Below are positions 9,852-22,638 of a DNA stretch of 43,245 nt, piece by piece. Each line of letters starts with the position of its first letter. Position 1 is the first letter of the stretch. Under the pieces are notes generated by a model that did not search any database, was not told the origin of the DNA, and saw only the letters and a list, made by a program, of their open reading frames with translations. Where the stretch lies: NCBI GenBank assembly GCA_937958645.1, contig CALGNI010000008.1, forward strand, positions 1 to 43,245. The letters run 5' to 3'. The translations under genes were made by a program, and so were the position numbers. This stretch comes from Candidatus Absconditabacterales bacterium. GTDB lineage: Bacteria > Patescibacteriota > Gracilibacteria > Absconditabacterales > Absconditicoccaceae.

Positions 9852-12800
9852 TTACTGCACTTCCAGAACAATAATTTGACTTCATGATTGTATATTGCTT
9901 TTTATGAGTTTTGCTAGTTCATTTTGAAAGGTTTCACCATTGTTTTGTTTTGCACGACGCAAGTTTAGATATTGCAATAAGACATATCTTTCATCTTGAG
10001 TAAGTAACTGTATAGAAGTGGGGTTAACTCTTCCCGTACTAATAATCTCTCTAAGTTCACTTATTCTAATTGTTTTTCCTGTCATATCAGCGATATCTTC
10101 TAAGAAAGATCCATCATCAATCCTTTGTTCTGCTATGGTCATGATGTTTTCCATCATAGAGGGCCCCCAAAATCTCGCTACCGAAAGCTTAGCTCTTTCC
10201 AACACGCGTGTATCTTCATCTAAAGTACCGAAAGTAGTATTTGGCAAGATGTATGCATATTTAGCTCCTAGATTATTCGAAGAAAAGTATTTTAAGTATC
10301 ACGCTTCCACCATTCTTGCAACACTTGTCATCACCCCGTCATCAATAATCTCATTCTTTTCTTTATCTACCCTTGCAAAAAACCTATCAAACAATGAATT
10401 ATTTCATGATCATTGCACCACGGTTCAGATATTTGGGTCAATTACAATATACTTCTTCTTTTGATCTTTGAGTCTAAGATAGGTGCTACACAAATCTCCG
10501 TCAGAAGTCATCTCCCACATCCAGGTCAAAAACTGATCATAGCGGATATTAGATTGATCATTGATGAAATATCTAGAATAAGTTCACGCTATCATAGCCC
10601 CTTCTTCTTCAGTACTTTGATTCATTGCATTGATCAACTTATTGTAGTGAGGAAACTGAAGATTGAAGATATCCTGAGCGGTAAATGATGAATTAATCTC
10701 TCTTTGGGGCTGCAAATTTTCGTCGATACTATTAGTGATTCACGTATTACTTTTGTATCGCATGAAGGGTCCTGATCCTCATTGGGAGGCAATTCTAATC
10801 ACATTATATCCCAACTGCATAAAGGCAAAGATCAAAAATACCCCCATAAATATCCATCAAAATCATTGCTTATCCTCTCAGGAAGTCATCGCGTACATAA
10901 ACGCAACGAAAGACATGATTGACCAAACAATAATACCAATAGCATATCGCAAGATTCATCAACCAATAAAGAACCACAAAACCCATCCAAAAATCGTTAC
11001 CACCTCCAAAGCAGTTAAGATTTTATTCTTTGCTATGACTCCGTAAATCAATCAAACAACACTAAAGATGATCAAAATCAGTCGAATCATACCGATGTCA
11101 GTATAGTAGCTACTGAGATTCTGAAGAGATCGATTAAAGGTTATATTAAAGATAGTTAAATATTTATAAGGAAGAGATATTTCTTTTTGTCCTGCACTAT
11201 TTATTTCAACTTTTGCAGAATTCTCTTGCATCAAAGTCTCTAGTTCTTGAATAAGTCTTGTATATTGATCGCCTGTTAGCAATGATCATCATTGTGTCAA
11301 TCACGAAACGAGTCATGATGCTGAGGTTCCATATTCATCGGTAAGTCTTTGTATTTCTTGGACTTGCTCGATAGATGAAGATCTTCGACTAGCTTCATTT
11401 TCACAGAGCACTTTTGCTTGAAATCAGTCCCATGTTGGAAAACTGGAGCATCATTCACCAAACAAAAATCATCGCCAAGGGTTGGTAAACGGCTTTATAT
11501 TTTTCTTTTGGTCTTCTTCTTTTCACTTTCGACCAAATCAAACATATCTTCATACATCCTCGTTATAGGTATCTCAAGGTGAACTTAAGAGATTTTCATA
11601 CAATCATCAAACTTCACTGAGTCACTGTCCTTGAAGGGTACATTCTTCTACGAGATCTTTAGAAACTCATAATTGTGCAAAAAGTGGAATCTGGTTATAT
11701 GCTTTTAATCCTGTATCTTTGGGTGATTGTGAAAACAATACTCTCTCAATAAACTTCCCAGGACGAGTGTCCTCTTCAAAAAATACCGTCTTTGCAGCAT
11801 GAAAGGGAACTTTGAACAACAAATAGATTCATAAAAATGAAACTAACCAAACCAACAAATATCAAAGGTATTGTTTTTTACTCTTCCATTCAGTTACAAA
11901 GATCTGTATCAATCAAGAAAGTACTCAAGCTCCTCAAATGATTTTTCCTACACTAGCACTAAGATAACCTTCTATTCATCTAAACCTAATTATTGCCATC
12001 AAACCAATGATGATCAGCAAGACACCGATGGCACCCAATGGTCCAATCCATAACCAAAATGCAAATATCCCAAAATTAGCAACATCAAACAAAGCAGTTT
12101 GTTTTGCCATGGCTGCGATCGCAAAGAAAAATCATGACAAGAGAATCAACATTCATTGATGTCTTGTTAGTCATCGTCTCCAATGATTTGCAGATCAAAC
12201 AACTGTCTCAGTCGATGATTGTTCCGTATTACGTGAAAGAATTTTCTTCTTTTTTACTCTTCATTGTTGATTTTTTAGACTTCCTACAGCGATCAATCCG
12301 CTCCAAATCGCTAAGATCAGTAACGCCAACACTCACAAATCAGTCTTATTATCAACAAACACTAAGAAAGCTCACATCCCACTAGTAAGTCGTAACAAGA
12401 TCAACAACCATCACATAAGCAATAGCCAAAAGTGTTGTGTATGTTCTTGGTCATAAGACTTAATGAGTTCTAGTAATTTGGAAAGTAATCATAATCAAAA
12501 CAGAATCACAAAGAATCCACTCCAAAAATTCATTGAAATCGCGATGGTATCAACTGCGATTCATAAAATCCCAGCGGTTGGAGTAAACAAACTAAACCAA
12601 AATGCAATAAAGGCGTACCACAATTGAAATCCTGTACGCATCCCTATTTCATCTCGGTAATACCCATTGTTCAATGCTCGCATCTTAGGGTAAAACATGT
12701 ATGCATGGTTAGCATCCCAAGCAGTAGAATATGCGATATCAGAAAGGTAAAATCACAAATATAGATACAAACAACTCAAACACAGCAACAAAAGTAATCA

Positions 12801-13421
12801 TCATTTCTCAGCTGCATTCAATGATCATGTAGAAAAACTCTCTTGGGTTATGCCTATAAGATTATGTACTTCAGATTTTTTTCGTCGCATCAAACAAAGT
12901 GCTCATACTACTTGCAATCGACTCATCCAAGGGAAAAAAAGATTGAGATTAATCAAGACATAATTGATCAACAAGAAGAAAGAGAGACCAATTCACAAAC
13001 TAAGCAAAACATCAGTTATCGTCTCAGTTTCTAGTGTAAATATCCTCTTTTTTAGTACTGCTCAAACGCTAGTAAGCGCTAAAAACATAAACAACGCTAG
13101 AAGAAACAGTAGTGCGGAATTTAAAAGCAAGGTAAATGATCAACCAACTCATCACTTGGTGGTCGTAAACACCACACCAAACAAGATCAACCCAATGAAA
13201 AACAACATCAGTAAGGGAAGCAGCTTCGTTTTTTTTGCATACACCAAATACCCTCAAGGCAACAAAGAAAACAAAAGACCACTTACGACAATATTTCGGT
13301 TTGATGAATCATCTAGTAATCATTGATAATAACTATGGGTCAACACATATTCTGACCATATTTCATATCACAAAAAGATCATAATAGCGAGTGATGCTAT
13401 CTGAAATATTCTCTTCACCAT
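9852..13421 (-). CDS. Large polytopic membrane protein (GT-C-like), 1189 aa
   Basis: One uninterrupted frame with UGA as Gly, from MVKRIFQIASL to TAA. Residues 1 to about 520 form many hydrophobic helices. A soluble segment spans about 525-760, further membrane helices about 770-850, and a soluble C-terminal domain about 870-1189. The segment WDANHAYMFYPKMR near residue 230 lies in an extracytoplasmic loop and recalls the acidic loop of GT-C-fold glycosyltransferases. That is a resemblance, not an assignment. It sits between secD and rpoD in the same direction. A cell-envelope glycosylation or assembly role is inference. Confidence 0.75.
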
Positions 13422-13517
13422 GGCTGTATTGAGTAATAAATACTACTAGATTAATAATTTATAGATACTAATAAACGTTATTAACTATACCCCGAAGGGT
13501 ACAGACGATATATATTT

Positions 13518-15218
13518 CTACTCTTTCTCATAAAACTTATGCAACAACCCCCTGGTTAGTGGCACGATAACCCCTAAGGTTAGTAAGATATTTACCATCA
13601 TCATCGTTCCAAATCATTTGAACACGTTAGTCCCCATAAAGAACAATAACATCGCTATCATCAAAGTAGTTACATTACCATCTCTGATGGCAGAGTAACT
13701 CTTTTTGTATCCTTCTTCAATTGCTTCAAACCATGTTAGTCCATTATCACGCTCTTCTCTTATTCTTTCATAAATCAATACATTCGCATCTACACCCATA
13801 CCCAATGAAAGTAAGATAGCCGCAATCCCTGATAAAGAGAATGAGTATCTAAACAATTTGGTGATCCCTAGCAAAACGATGATGAATGAAACCAAGGTAA
13901 GAATAGCCACTGATCCTTGTCTAAATCCATACAAGAAAATCATAAATGCATAGATCAGCGCAAGACCAATTCATGCAGCTAAGATCGCTCATGAGAGTGC
14001 TTTTTCTCCGAGTACTGGAGAAACCTTTTCTTCTTGAGCTAAGATTAATGGAGCTGGTAATGCACCTTCATTTAGATCATCAACAAGTGCTTTTGCTGAT
14101 TCTGGAGTGAATTGACCATCAATCTGAGCGCTTCATCCACAAATCTTTTCCCTAATAACTGGAGAAGTAACTAACTCACCTCAAATAAAGATGGCTAACT
14201 GTTTCCCAACAATCACTTCCGTTATATTACAAAATATTTCTTTTCCTTTTTCATCAAAATTAATCACTGCTACAGGCTGACCAGTCTGAGAACTCGAAAT
14301 ACTAGCAAACTTAAAGAATGCTCCATTCAATAAATCTCCTGTTATAGGATCGGTCGCCAGAGTCCAAGCTGGACTATTGGATACAGCTATATCTTCTAGA
14401 TCATAAACTTTATTTGATGTCCCATCTTCATTGGTCACCGTACGACTACCATTCCACTTAGTGATGATATTTCATTCTAAGGTCACATTTTGCGGGTTTC
14501 AAGCAATTATAAGTAACTCTGTCCCATAGTTTCCTTGTGTAAGTGAAGGAATCACGCTACCTACCTCCCTTTCTTCTAATAAACCTGGATTGGTTTGATA
14601 GAAATTTGGAAGATCTTCTAAGCTTACTCCAGAGTAAGTATGATATACTACATTGTCTCATTGATTTGCAAGTGCTTCGAGTTGAAAAGTACTAGGATTT
14701 GCAACCACATCTTTTAAGATTTCTTCAGCAAAGAGTTGTCTCGATACTTTTTGATCTTCTCCATTTCCTTCATAAGGAAGTTTGAATTCTAATTCAACCG
14801 TCTTACCGATAATTTCTTTTGCTTGATCCAAATCACTTACTCATCATAGTTCTATTACTACATATTTCCCATCATCTAGACTTTGAATATAACTAGAATA
14901 GTCACTTACCCCCAAAGCTGAGACTCTTTTATCAATATTTTGCAAGATAATATCTTCCACACCTTTAGTAACTTGGAATAGTTCTTGCTCGTCAGTATAT
15001 ACTTGAGCATATTTACTAAGATCAATATTGTAGGTCAAACGAACCCCACCAGCGATATCCATTCATTTGGAAAAATGAGCAAGACCATTGTTGGTAATGA
15101 TCATATTCTCAGTATTGGTTTCTGGATTTAGTTCTCTTCCTACGAAGAAAATCAAAAATAGTGATGCAAGAATTATCATTCCATACATCAAAAGATTAGT
15201 TCATGTTTTTCTAGCCAT
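13518..15218 (-). CDS. secD: Protein translocase subunit SecD
   Basis: RND-type accessory subunit of the Sec translocon. 566 aa: a first membrane helix at residues ~9-27, a large periplasmic-type domain, then a C-terminal membrane bundle. The start of the first domain is MDIAGGVRLTYNID, matching the conserved D1 motif of SecD. The hallmark GMGVDANVLIYERIREE is near residues 473-489. There is no fused SecF, and secF is not in the window. It follows a 76-aa membrane protein and precedes the 1189-aa membrane protein on the same strand. Confidence 0.95.
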
Positions 15219-15296
15219 TCTTTTCTTGGTTCTTGTAAAATAAAAAGGTTTTATCGAAAGAGTTTAACTCTTTATGACTTCATTGGGTAATACTCA

Positions 15297-15527
15297 TTAA
15301 TCTTCATCAAATTCATTGCTAGAATCTCAGAAAAAACTTCCTAAAATATTCATAGGAGATACAATATTTTGTTGTGCTGTTTCTACAGTTTTTTTGACTC
15401 ATCATACGATTCATTTTGCAATCAACACCACACGAATCAAGTAGATCAGCAAAATAATTATCAATATTACCACGAGAGCTCATCATAGCTTCAGAATAAT
15501 ATCTGCAATGCCTAATAATTGGTCCAT
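15297..15527 (-). CDS. Small single-span membrane protein, 76 aa
   Basis: MDQLLGIADIILKLG is followed by a long hydrophobic helix (residues ~15-42), then a soluble amphipathic part rich in Gln and Asn with an acidic end (SSNEFDED). It lies 78 bases upstream of secD in the same direction. No family recognised; a link with the translocon is suggested only by position. Confidence 0.6.
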
Positions 15528-15688
15528 CTTCACGAATAATTTAAAAATCGTAGCACGGATTCTTTAGTTTCTTTCATACCAAAGACACAAAAAACTAAGA
15601 ACCTTATCATCACGAAGTAATTCTATTGATATTCATCATTAGGTGTACAGGAATCACACGCAAAGGCAAGACAAGCTTTACAAAATCC

Positions 15689-17200
15689 TTACTTCATGAG
15701 ATCTTTTATCTTCTTTCTTAATCATGATTGTTGATCAACAACAGAAGTACTTGTGATCGCTTTGATATATCGTTTCGTCGCGTCCTGAGTTTTTTCTAAG
15801 TCTTGAGCTAAATCTCCTAAAAGCTCAAAGATCTCTTTATTAGGGAATCGTTGTGAAGCATGAGTTAGGTATTGATAGGCAGCTTTGGTATTTCACAAGC
15901 GAATATTCATTCCCGCTTTACCATACAAGCATACATAAACAAAATCTTGTGTTACTTGCTCATAGCAAGAATTCATCAATTGCGCTATATCCTCTTCTAT
16001 TCAACTCAGATATCAGACTCCTTCTTTGTTGAAAAACAAAAGATCAAATATGGTGTAATAATCATAAGCATTGAGATCTTTAGTAGCAATAAGGAGCTGA
16101 AGAGTATTCTTGACTCATTTTTTATCATTTACAGCACCATAACTTAAGTACTGATATCTTATAGCGTCTTGAGTAACTGCTTCTTTAGGGATCTGATTGA
16201 ATGCTAAAAGGGCTTCTTGATATCTTTCCTGATGATACAGAGCAACTCATTGAAGATAAAGATAGAGATTCTTATTTGGCTGATCATTATTTTTCAAAAA
16301 ATCAAGTGATTGCAGAGCTTCATTTCGATCACTAAGAAGCATTGCTGTATATGCATTGAGCTGGTATCATAGAAGATACTTTGAATCTTTTTCAATCAAA
16401 TCACGAGAAATATGTTGAACTGGACGGTACCATTCTTGCTGAAACAATCCTATACTCAAAAGCCCCTTAAGGTAGTACTCAGGTGTATCAACAAATGACT
16501 CATCACGCTCAAGTGATTGATCATAACGACTCACTCGTTCATCATATTTTGTTCAACGCAGTCATTCCATAAACTCAGCATAAGATTCAAGGTCACCTCT
16601 ACTCAAAGTAATCAAAGAATAATAAAAAATACTATCCTGAGGAGTAATTAATTCATTTTCCTCATACTTTTGGATTACTTGTTTGAAACGACCTAGACTA
16701 GCAAAATCAATAGACTTACTGTTAAATAACGCATAGAGGTACTTATGAACATCAATTCCTGCATTGCCATTACTCGCCTGAAGCGCATCGAGATAAAACA
16801 AAGCATCATCAAATTTCCTAAGGTTTAAAGAAATCTGAAATAGCGCAGGTAAGAGACTTTTATCTTCAGTAGCATCATGAAGTTTTTTGAGCATTTCCCA
16901 TTGCCCTTGAGATGAAGAAAGCTCCTCCAATGAAGTTTCTTCATCATCCAATGCTTGCTCAATTGCCTCTTGCAGTCAATTCTTTCTAAGCGCCAACTGT
17001 TGTTTGATTGAATCTTTCTCTTGATCAAACACCTCTTCATCCCTAGCCTGCTGTACTTGCATCAATTGTTGTATTATTGCTTGAGCTTTTTTCTCCTCTT
17101 TAATTTTTTGCTGCCTCCAAACAAAAGAAAAAACACCTATTACAATAATAGTTCCTAGCAACAGTCGCATGTTTTTTGATTGCTTATTTTTTTCACTCAT
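15689..17200 (-). CDS. Membrane-anchored TPR-like repeat protein, 503 aa
   Basis: An N-terminal signal-anchor (LLLGTIIVIGVFSFVW, residues ~13-28) is followed by a coiled-coil stretch rich in Gln, Glu and Lys. A long alpha-helical repeat region follows, with TPR-like spacing of Ala, Tyr and Leu (for example LYLYLQGVALYHQERYQEALLAF, split by a UGA Gly). TPR proteins scaffold protein complexes. The start is taken at MSEKNKQ (17200); an in-frame ATG at 17215 would add five residues. After TAA the same frame continues for 21 codons with two CxxC pairs (see findings). Confidence 0.75.
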
Positions 17201-17231
17201 TAACAAACAATACATTACTTACTAAAATTTA

Positions 17232-17426
17232 TTATTCTTGCGTTTGAAATATCTTTTGAAGTAGGAGAAATGGTCGGAGCAAAATGCGTCGAATACTAGG
17301 CTTCGCTCGCAAAAATGCTGGATAATCTTTAAACAAAAAGACCAACAAGTGATGAAACTTGTTTTCAGTTTTATCTTTGGTAAAGGGATATACTGCCAAA
17401 TCTCTGATTAAGTACAATAATCTCAT
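17232..17426 (-). CDS. Small basic hypothetical protein, 64 aa
   Basis: MRLLYLIRDLAVYPFTKDK, rich in Arg, Leu and Phe, ending at TAA. It fills the gap between elp3 (stop at 17481) and the TPR gene and runs in the same direction. No family recognised. It contains no UGA-encoded Gly, so coding potential rests on position and frame only. Confidence 0.45.
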   Translation of the reverse strand: MRLLYLIRDLAVYPFTKDKTENKFHHLLVFLFKDYPAFLRAKPSIRRILLRPFLLLQKIFQTQE

Positions 17427-17480
17427 ACGACATCTCTAATAAATAGCTAAACTATATGCTTATAGAAACTGAACTCAAGA

Positions 17481-19400
17481 TTAGTTCAGAGACTTTACCA
17501 TATAGGTTCCAACCTCTTCAAATCAAAGTTTCTTATAATATCCTTTCACTCCAATTCATGAAATCACACTAAGCGCTTCATAGTCTCTTACTCTAGCAAT
17601 GTCCTGAGCAAGTTCCATCATCTGAGTACCAAATCATTTATCTTGTGCAGTATTTTTTATGATGTTGTCATTCTTTTCAGCTTCTTCTTTCTTTTGTTTA
17701 CTCAAAATCTCAGAGAGACTTCCATACACATGCAGCTCCCTAATCAATGCCTTATCTGATTCTACTCATTCATAATCCAAGGCAACACCATCTGCAGGCA
17801 ACAAGAGTCTTGCAAATCCATACAGATATCCTAACGTATCTTCAATACTTATAAAACACTCTTCTCCATTACTCGAATGATAACGACGAACGACCGGAAA
17901 TGGCAAATCTAGCGACTCCTTATCCTTATTTCTAAACTCTCTACATCTTGTGCACAAACAAACAAAATTTCTCTCCGAGTTCGTATCAAAGGAGGCTCCT
18001 ATGCAGCTTGTTTCCATCGTATGATCAATCTCTCGTTCTTCATTTGAAAGAGATATATGTCTGGTTATATTTTTCACTAAAGGAGTTGTTATATGAGTGA
18101 GAAAATCATTTTTCGTATCAAATTGCTGAGAATCTGTAGCTAATCTCGTATATTGTTTTTTACGAAGATCTTCATGCTCGTTATATTCTTTTTGCATGTC
18201 ATTCATGACTAGTTGTCTAAGATTTGGTGTGTTTGCTCCTGCCACGACTTCATTGGTGTCGAAATCACGAGCTAAACGCTTGATCCTTGAATACGGCTGG
18301 ATAATCTCAGTTTTAAATTGTTTGATAAGTTTTTTAAGATCATCATCTTTGATAGGTTCATACTCTCAAGATTTATATAAGTCATATAAAGGAGTATTTG
18401 GAATCACTGCTGTAGGATAGAATTTCAACTCGTCTGATTTTATCCGGGGTGTAGAGAACGCAATCTGAAAAGTCTCCAAATCCATCTCAGGTGTTGAAGT
18501 ATACAATCCAGGCATATAATGATTAGATATCTTAAACCCATACTGACGAAGTTTGTACATAGCGTCTTTGATTGCTTGATTATCATGTCCACGAACATTT
18601 GCTTCATGGACTGGATTGTGTAAGGTTTGGATCCCCATCTCTACTCTTGTCACTCACAAGTCTCTCCATAGCTGACAATTTTCATCGGTTACATATTCTG
18701 GTCTAGTTTCTATGGTAAGTCAGATAATTCTATTTGGCGCTGTCTCATTTATTTTCAATGACTCTTGGATATCAGTTGGATACTTCACTTCAAAATCCTC
18801 TGTTACGGTATATCTCGCAGATTTATCACTAGAAAAATCTACTTCAATATGATCCATAAAAGCCAAAAAAGTATTACAGGCATCATAAAGTCATTTAACA
18901 AACTCAATCTTATAAGCTTTGGGATAAACATCCCATGTTCATCATAACACAATCATCTCAATCTTATCAGTTTTGTGACCAGTAAGCGTGAGACTTAGTA
19001 GTCTATTATATACTTGCTTGTAAGGATCAAACTGATTCAATAATGCACGCATGGCTCAAGGTTGAGTATTAATATAACTCTTGGGCATGGTAGCATCGTT
19101 TGGGCAGAAAATACACTTCCCTGGACATCGAAATGGCTTGGTAAGGACCTGCACTGCAACGATTCATGACTGAGACCTGATACCACGTTTTTTTAAGAGT
19201 CATTCAATCCAATCATTATCTTCTACTTCACCCGCAGTTCTTAGTCCATAAAAAGTCTTTAAGACCTGAAGATTAGTAGGAACTTTTGTTTTTCCATGCT
19301 TCTTGGACCGTTGTCTTTTTAGTTTCACCACATGATCCCTGGAGCGGTCAGCTTCAGGAAGTGAAAGAATCGTATAGATAAGTTCTTGGAGAATATTCAT
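17481..19400 (-). CDS. elp3: Elp3-family radical SAM / GNAT tRNA-modifying enzyme
   Basis: 639 aa. The radical SAM cluster motif is CPGKCIFC near residues 92-99 (CxxxCxxC), followed by TQPGAMRALLNQFDPYKQ, the Elp3-type substrate segment. The C-terminal GNAT domain includes KGFGTQMMELAQDIA and VISGIGVKGYYKKLGFEEVGTYM, as in Elp3. The family makes cm5U-type modifications at the tRNA wobble uridine using acetyl-CoA and SAM. It is the first gene of the long - strand block down to rpoD. UGA Gly codons lie within conserved motifs, which supports code 25. Confidence 0.93.
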
Positions 19401-19450
19401 AAGATTCGTATTGTAGCAATATTGGACTAAAATTCTAATACAGATAGTAA

Positions 19451-19476
19451 AAAAACTCTCGGACGAGAGTTTTTCT
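19451..19476. terminator. Intrinsic terminator hairpin
   Basis: ACTCTC-GGAC-GAGAGT with T-rich flanks on both strands, lying between the sortase genes and elp3. Confidence 0.65.
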
Positions 19477-19479
19477 ATT

Positions 19480-19611
19480 AAGGAAGCTCTGAAATAGCTT
19501 ATATTTTAAGAAATAATTGCATTTCATGAAAATGATCAAAAAATGAATTGGCTTATTTCGAAGAAAGAATACCAAGAAGCTTGCTTCGACGGTATTCATT
19601 TAAGCTTCCTT
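19480..19611. repeat. MITE-like inverted-repeat element, copy C (inverted)
   Basis: A 132-bp copy of the element at 4836-4967 in the opposite orientation, with near-perfect ends AAGGAAGCT and AGCTTCCTT. The flanks extend the ends to a TTAA-like palindrome. Confidence 0.8.
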
Positions 19612-19631
19612 AAATTATTTATCTAGTATAA

Positions 19632-20528
19632 TTAATACAATTTAACCAACTCTCTTTCAATCCAGTTTATTACATATTTCTTCATCTTATCGTCATAAGT
19701 AAGTCATGAACTAGGAATATCTTCTCTCGCATCTTTGATTTTCTTCATTCATTCAATAATAATTGTCTGTCTTTTTGGTGAATCAGCAAGGTCACTTAGG
19801 ATATCAGACATCCTATACTTATATAGATAAGGAACAAGAACTTCATTATTTTCTATCATTTTACCTCTCAAAATCCATCTTCCTTTGAGTCACTCAGTAC
19901 AAGCGAATACTGTCAATTCTTTTCCTCACTTTGGTTTCAATATTCATACATCATCTGGAGTAGTCTCATATGATTCCTCTATGGTAAACTTGCGAAGTTC
20001 GTATTCACCATCTTCCTTAGCAAACACCCGCATTTCATCTCTTGGGCTCACATCTAGATTCATAAGATCTGCAAAAATACTTTTGTATTTCCCTTCCTCT
20101 TTAGCAAAATAATTACTATGACCAAAGATAACAGGATTAGCAACTTCTCAAGGCATTCAGGTCCCTGGATAATGCATCACTCCCTCAGGGAGATATTTAT
20201 TGATATCAATTTCTTTCCCTGTTGTCATATTTTTATAATCAGTAGTTCCTTCTGGAACAAATACAACAGGAGTGATTAATCACAAAGTAGGAAGCACGAC
20301 ATACATGTCATCACTTCTGTCTTCCTTATACGGAAGAATCGATGTCCAATATTCAACATCTTCAGAAGCATTTTCTAATGCAACTGGTTCAAACCAAGTT
20401 GGTGACTGCCACTCTAATGCATCTGACTCTATAGTAACTACTCATTTTTGTGCCTTTGGTGTCAAAGCAAATGAACTACCAGATACCAACATAATACTAA
20501 GAGTAACACAAAGTACTTTCTTCATCAT
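19632..20528 (-). CDS. Sortase family transpeptidase, copy 1
   Basis: 298 aa with an N-terminal signal peptide (MMKKVLCVTLSIMLVSGSSFA). The sortase core includes LGLITPVVFVPEG, the catalytic His in PVIFGHSNYF, the catalytic Cys in LTVFACTEG, and the candidate catalytic Arg eight residues later (GRW). The usual TLxTC is replaced by VFACTEG, so it belongs to an atypical class. About 125 residues follow the Arg, including an acidic/basic C-terminal helical tail. It is 40 bases downstream of a second sortase. The LPETG protein encoded upstream is its likely substrate. Confidence 0.85.
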
Positions 20529-20568
20529 ATTCTTTTATTAAGTATTTAAAATTTGAATCTCAATTTAA

Positions 20569-21519
20569 TTACTCTGGGAAGATTGATACAAGTTTAAATT
20601 CAACATAATCTAACAACAAAGCTTCTGCATCAGTCAATGATGATCATTTTGCTGTTCTAATATTTCCAATTACTTTTATGAGCTGAACGATTTCAAATTT
20701 CTTAGCATTAGTTTTGAGCCAACCAATTTTCCTTACTGCTGAATCTACTCTTGCTCTAAGACCTCTATTTAATGAAGCGTAAGGATCTACGTAAGGAACA
20801 GGTTTTCCATTTGGCTCTCCAATATAGCTTGCCAAGATCATCCATCTACCATCCAAACCATGAGTACAACCAAACACAAGTGCATCTGCTCCTTCTCAAT
20901 CCCATTGAAGATACTTAACTCATGTTGTAGGATCAATATTGAACGATTGATCTACATTATACTTAAATAGATCAAATGCTCATGAACTTGTTTTTTGGAA
21001 ATACCATACCTGATCGCCTGGATCTAATGCCATGAGACTAGCAAAAATTGTTTTGTATCTCCCCGCTTGATCTTTGAAGAAGTTACTATGACCAAAATCA
21101 ACACGCTTACCCCAGTTCCCAGGAGGAACACTACTTGCGTATTCAATGATTCCTCACACAAGATATTTATTGATGTCAATTTGATTTCAGCTTCTCATCA
21201 ATTCATAATCAGCAGATCAATCTGGAATTTCAACAATAGGAGTTATAAGCCCTAACTGAGGAATCACCATATAAAGATCTTCATATCTATCTTCTTCATA
21301 AGGTAATACTGAATTGATCCAATATCCAGCATCTGTCGGTGCAGATGAAAGACTATGTGGTTGAAACCATGTAGGTGGAGTCCAAGTCAAACTCGGTGAC
21401 TCATAAAATAAATCACCATAAATAGCTTCTTTTGCCGCTATATCACTTAAACCAAAAGCGGTTCACATCAATGCAAATACAGAAAAAACTCAGATTCATA
21501 CACGAATATTATTAATCAT
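20569..21519 (-). CDS. Sortase family transpeptidase, copy 2
   Basis: 316 aa with an N-terminal hydrophobic signal (VGIGVFSVFALMGTAFG). His lies in RVDFGHSNFF and Cys in ALVFGCTHG, with Arg eight residues downstream (GRW), the same unusual active-site context as copy 1. It shares the architecture and segments such as QIDINKYL and LITPIVEIP with copy 1, so the two are paralogues. UGA encodes several Gly. It follows a membrane protein on the same strand. Confidence 0.85.
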
Positions 21520-21681
21520 CGAAGTTAATATAATATAAAATAATACGTAATAGTGTAACTAAACTTAAATAATTTACAAACACTAGAATTAGGTTTGGGC
21601 TTACTAAGATTGGAAAAATCATTGTGATATAGATACACTTTGAGTTTTATTGGTCTAGCTAGCTACCTTACAGAGGGTAAA

Positions 21682-22638
21682 TTAAGGACTTTGTGATCAT
21701 AGCGCAATTTGCCTTTTCTCCTCACAACCTCGCTTCATAAGTCATTTCGATTGAGCTTCCAACCAAAAATCATTGATAATTGATTCAGAATTCCAATCTA
21801 TATCCCATCATTGGGCTAATCACAGCAAGACAAAAAGGTTTCAGCATTTCACTGTTAGTGACGGATCGATGCCTACTCAAATCATTCACATCTCAAGCCC
21901 ATATGCAAATCATGGATATAATACACTCTCCTTACTTATATACGAAAAATCTTCACTTTGTGACCTAAATTCACCATCATAAAGATCTCGAAGAATTGGG
22001 ATTAGTGCTTGATAGGTGATTTCTTCGTTTTCTGAAAAATATTTTGCTAAAATTCTCTCGTACTTATCTTCATCTTGTTTTTGATCTAAAAGCTCTTGAT
22101 CAAGAACTCATGGTTTTGAATCAATTAAGGATGCAATATTAATATTTTGTCTGGGTTCGTTTACTTTTCAAGTTTTATAAGAAGCATTAACAAAAGTTTC
22201 GTAAACATACGAACCTGTACTGAATAAAAAAACTAAGCCAATTCATATGATTGTATTTTTTAGAAATGTTCAATTACTGACTCTTTTATATCGAACAGAT
22301 GTACTTGAGACGGTTTTTGATCAGATTCATATACCCAAAAAGACACATAATATTATTGCATAAATAAGTCTCATACTCGTAGGTAAATCAATGAAAAGAG
22401 CAAGAAAGGATAGTATAATCCATGATCAGAAAATTCAGAGCAAGAGCACATTAAACACAGACGCCTTTGGTCTCAAGGTCTTATAATATTTTATGAACAC
22501 TCACAAAATAATTACAAAATGAAAAAGAAGAAGAGTGAATATAAGAGGTTCGTCATAAGATCAGGTAAACAAGGAAAATAATGAAAAGCTACCTAATCAA
22601 AGGATGATCAATAAGCTGAATAAGTGATGGTGATTCAT
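21682..22638 (-). CDS. Multi-span membrane protein with soluble C-terminal domain, 318 aa
   Basis: Four or five hydrophobic helices in the first ~150 residues (for example FTLLLFHFVIILGVFI), then a soluble region of ~165 residues with an acidic helical stretch (QELLDQKQDEDKYERI). No family recognised. It lies between the DUF1616-like gene and the sortases on the same strand, so a role in surface-protein export or anchoring is a reasonable but unproven guess. Confidence 0.65.

Noticed and set aside
9882-13326. Many short open frames on both strands, which in the standard code look like a decayed region
   Set aside because: With UGA as Gly a single 1189-codon - strand frame covers the region without a UAA or UAG. 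The short frames are fragments or antisense shadows.
15509-15605. Possible 32-codon ORF (MIRFLVFCVFG...) upstream of the 76-aa membrane protein
   Set aside because: It overlaps the next gene start and shows no recognisable feature, so it is too short to support.
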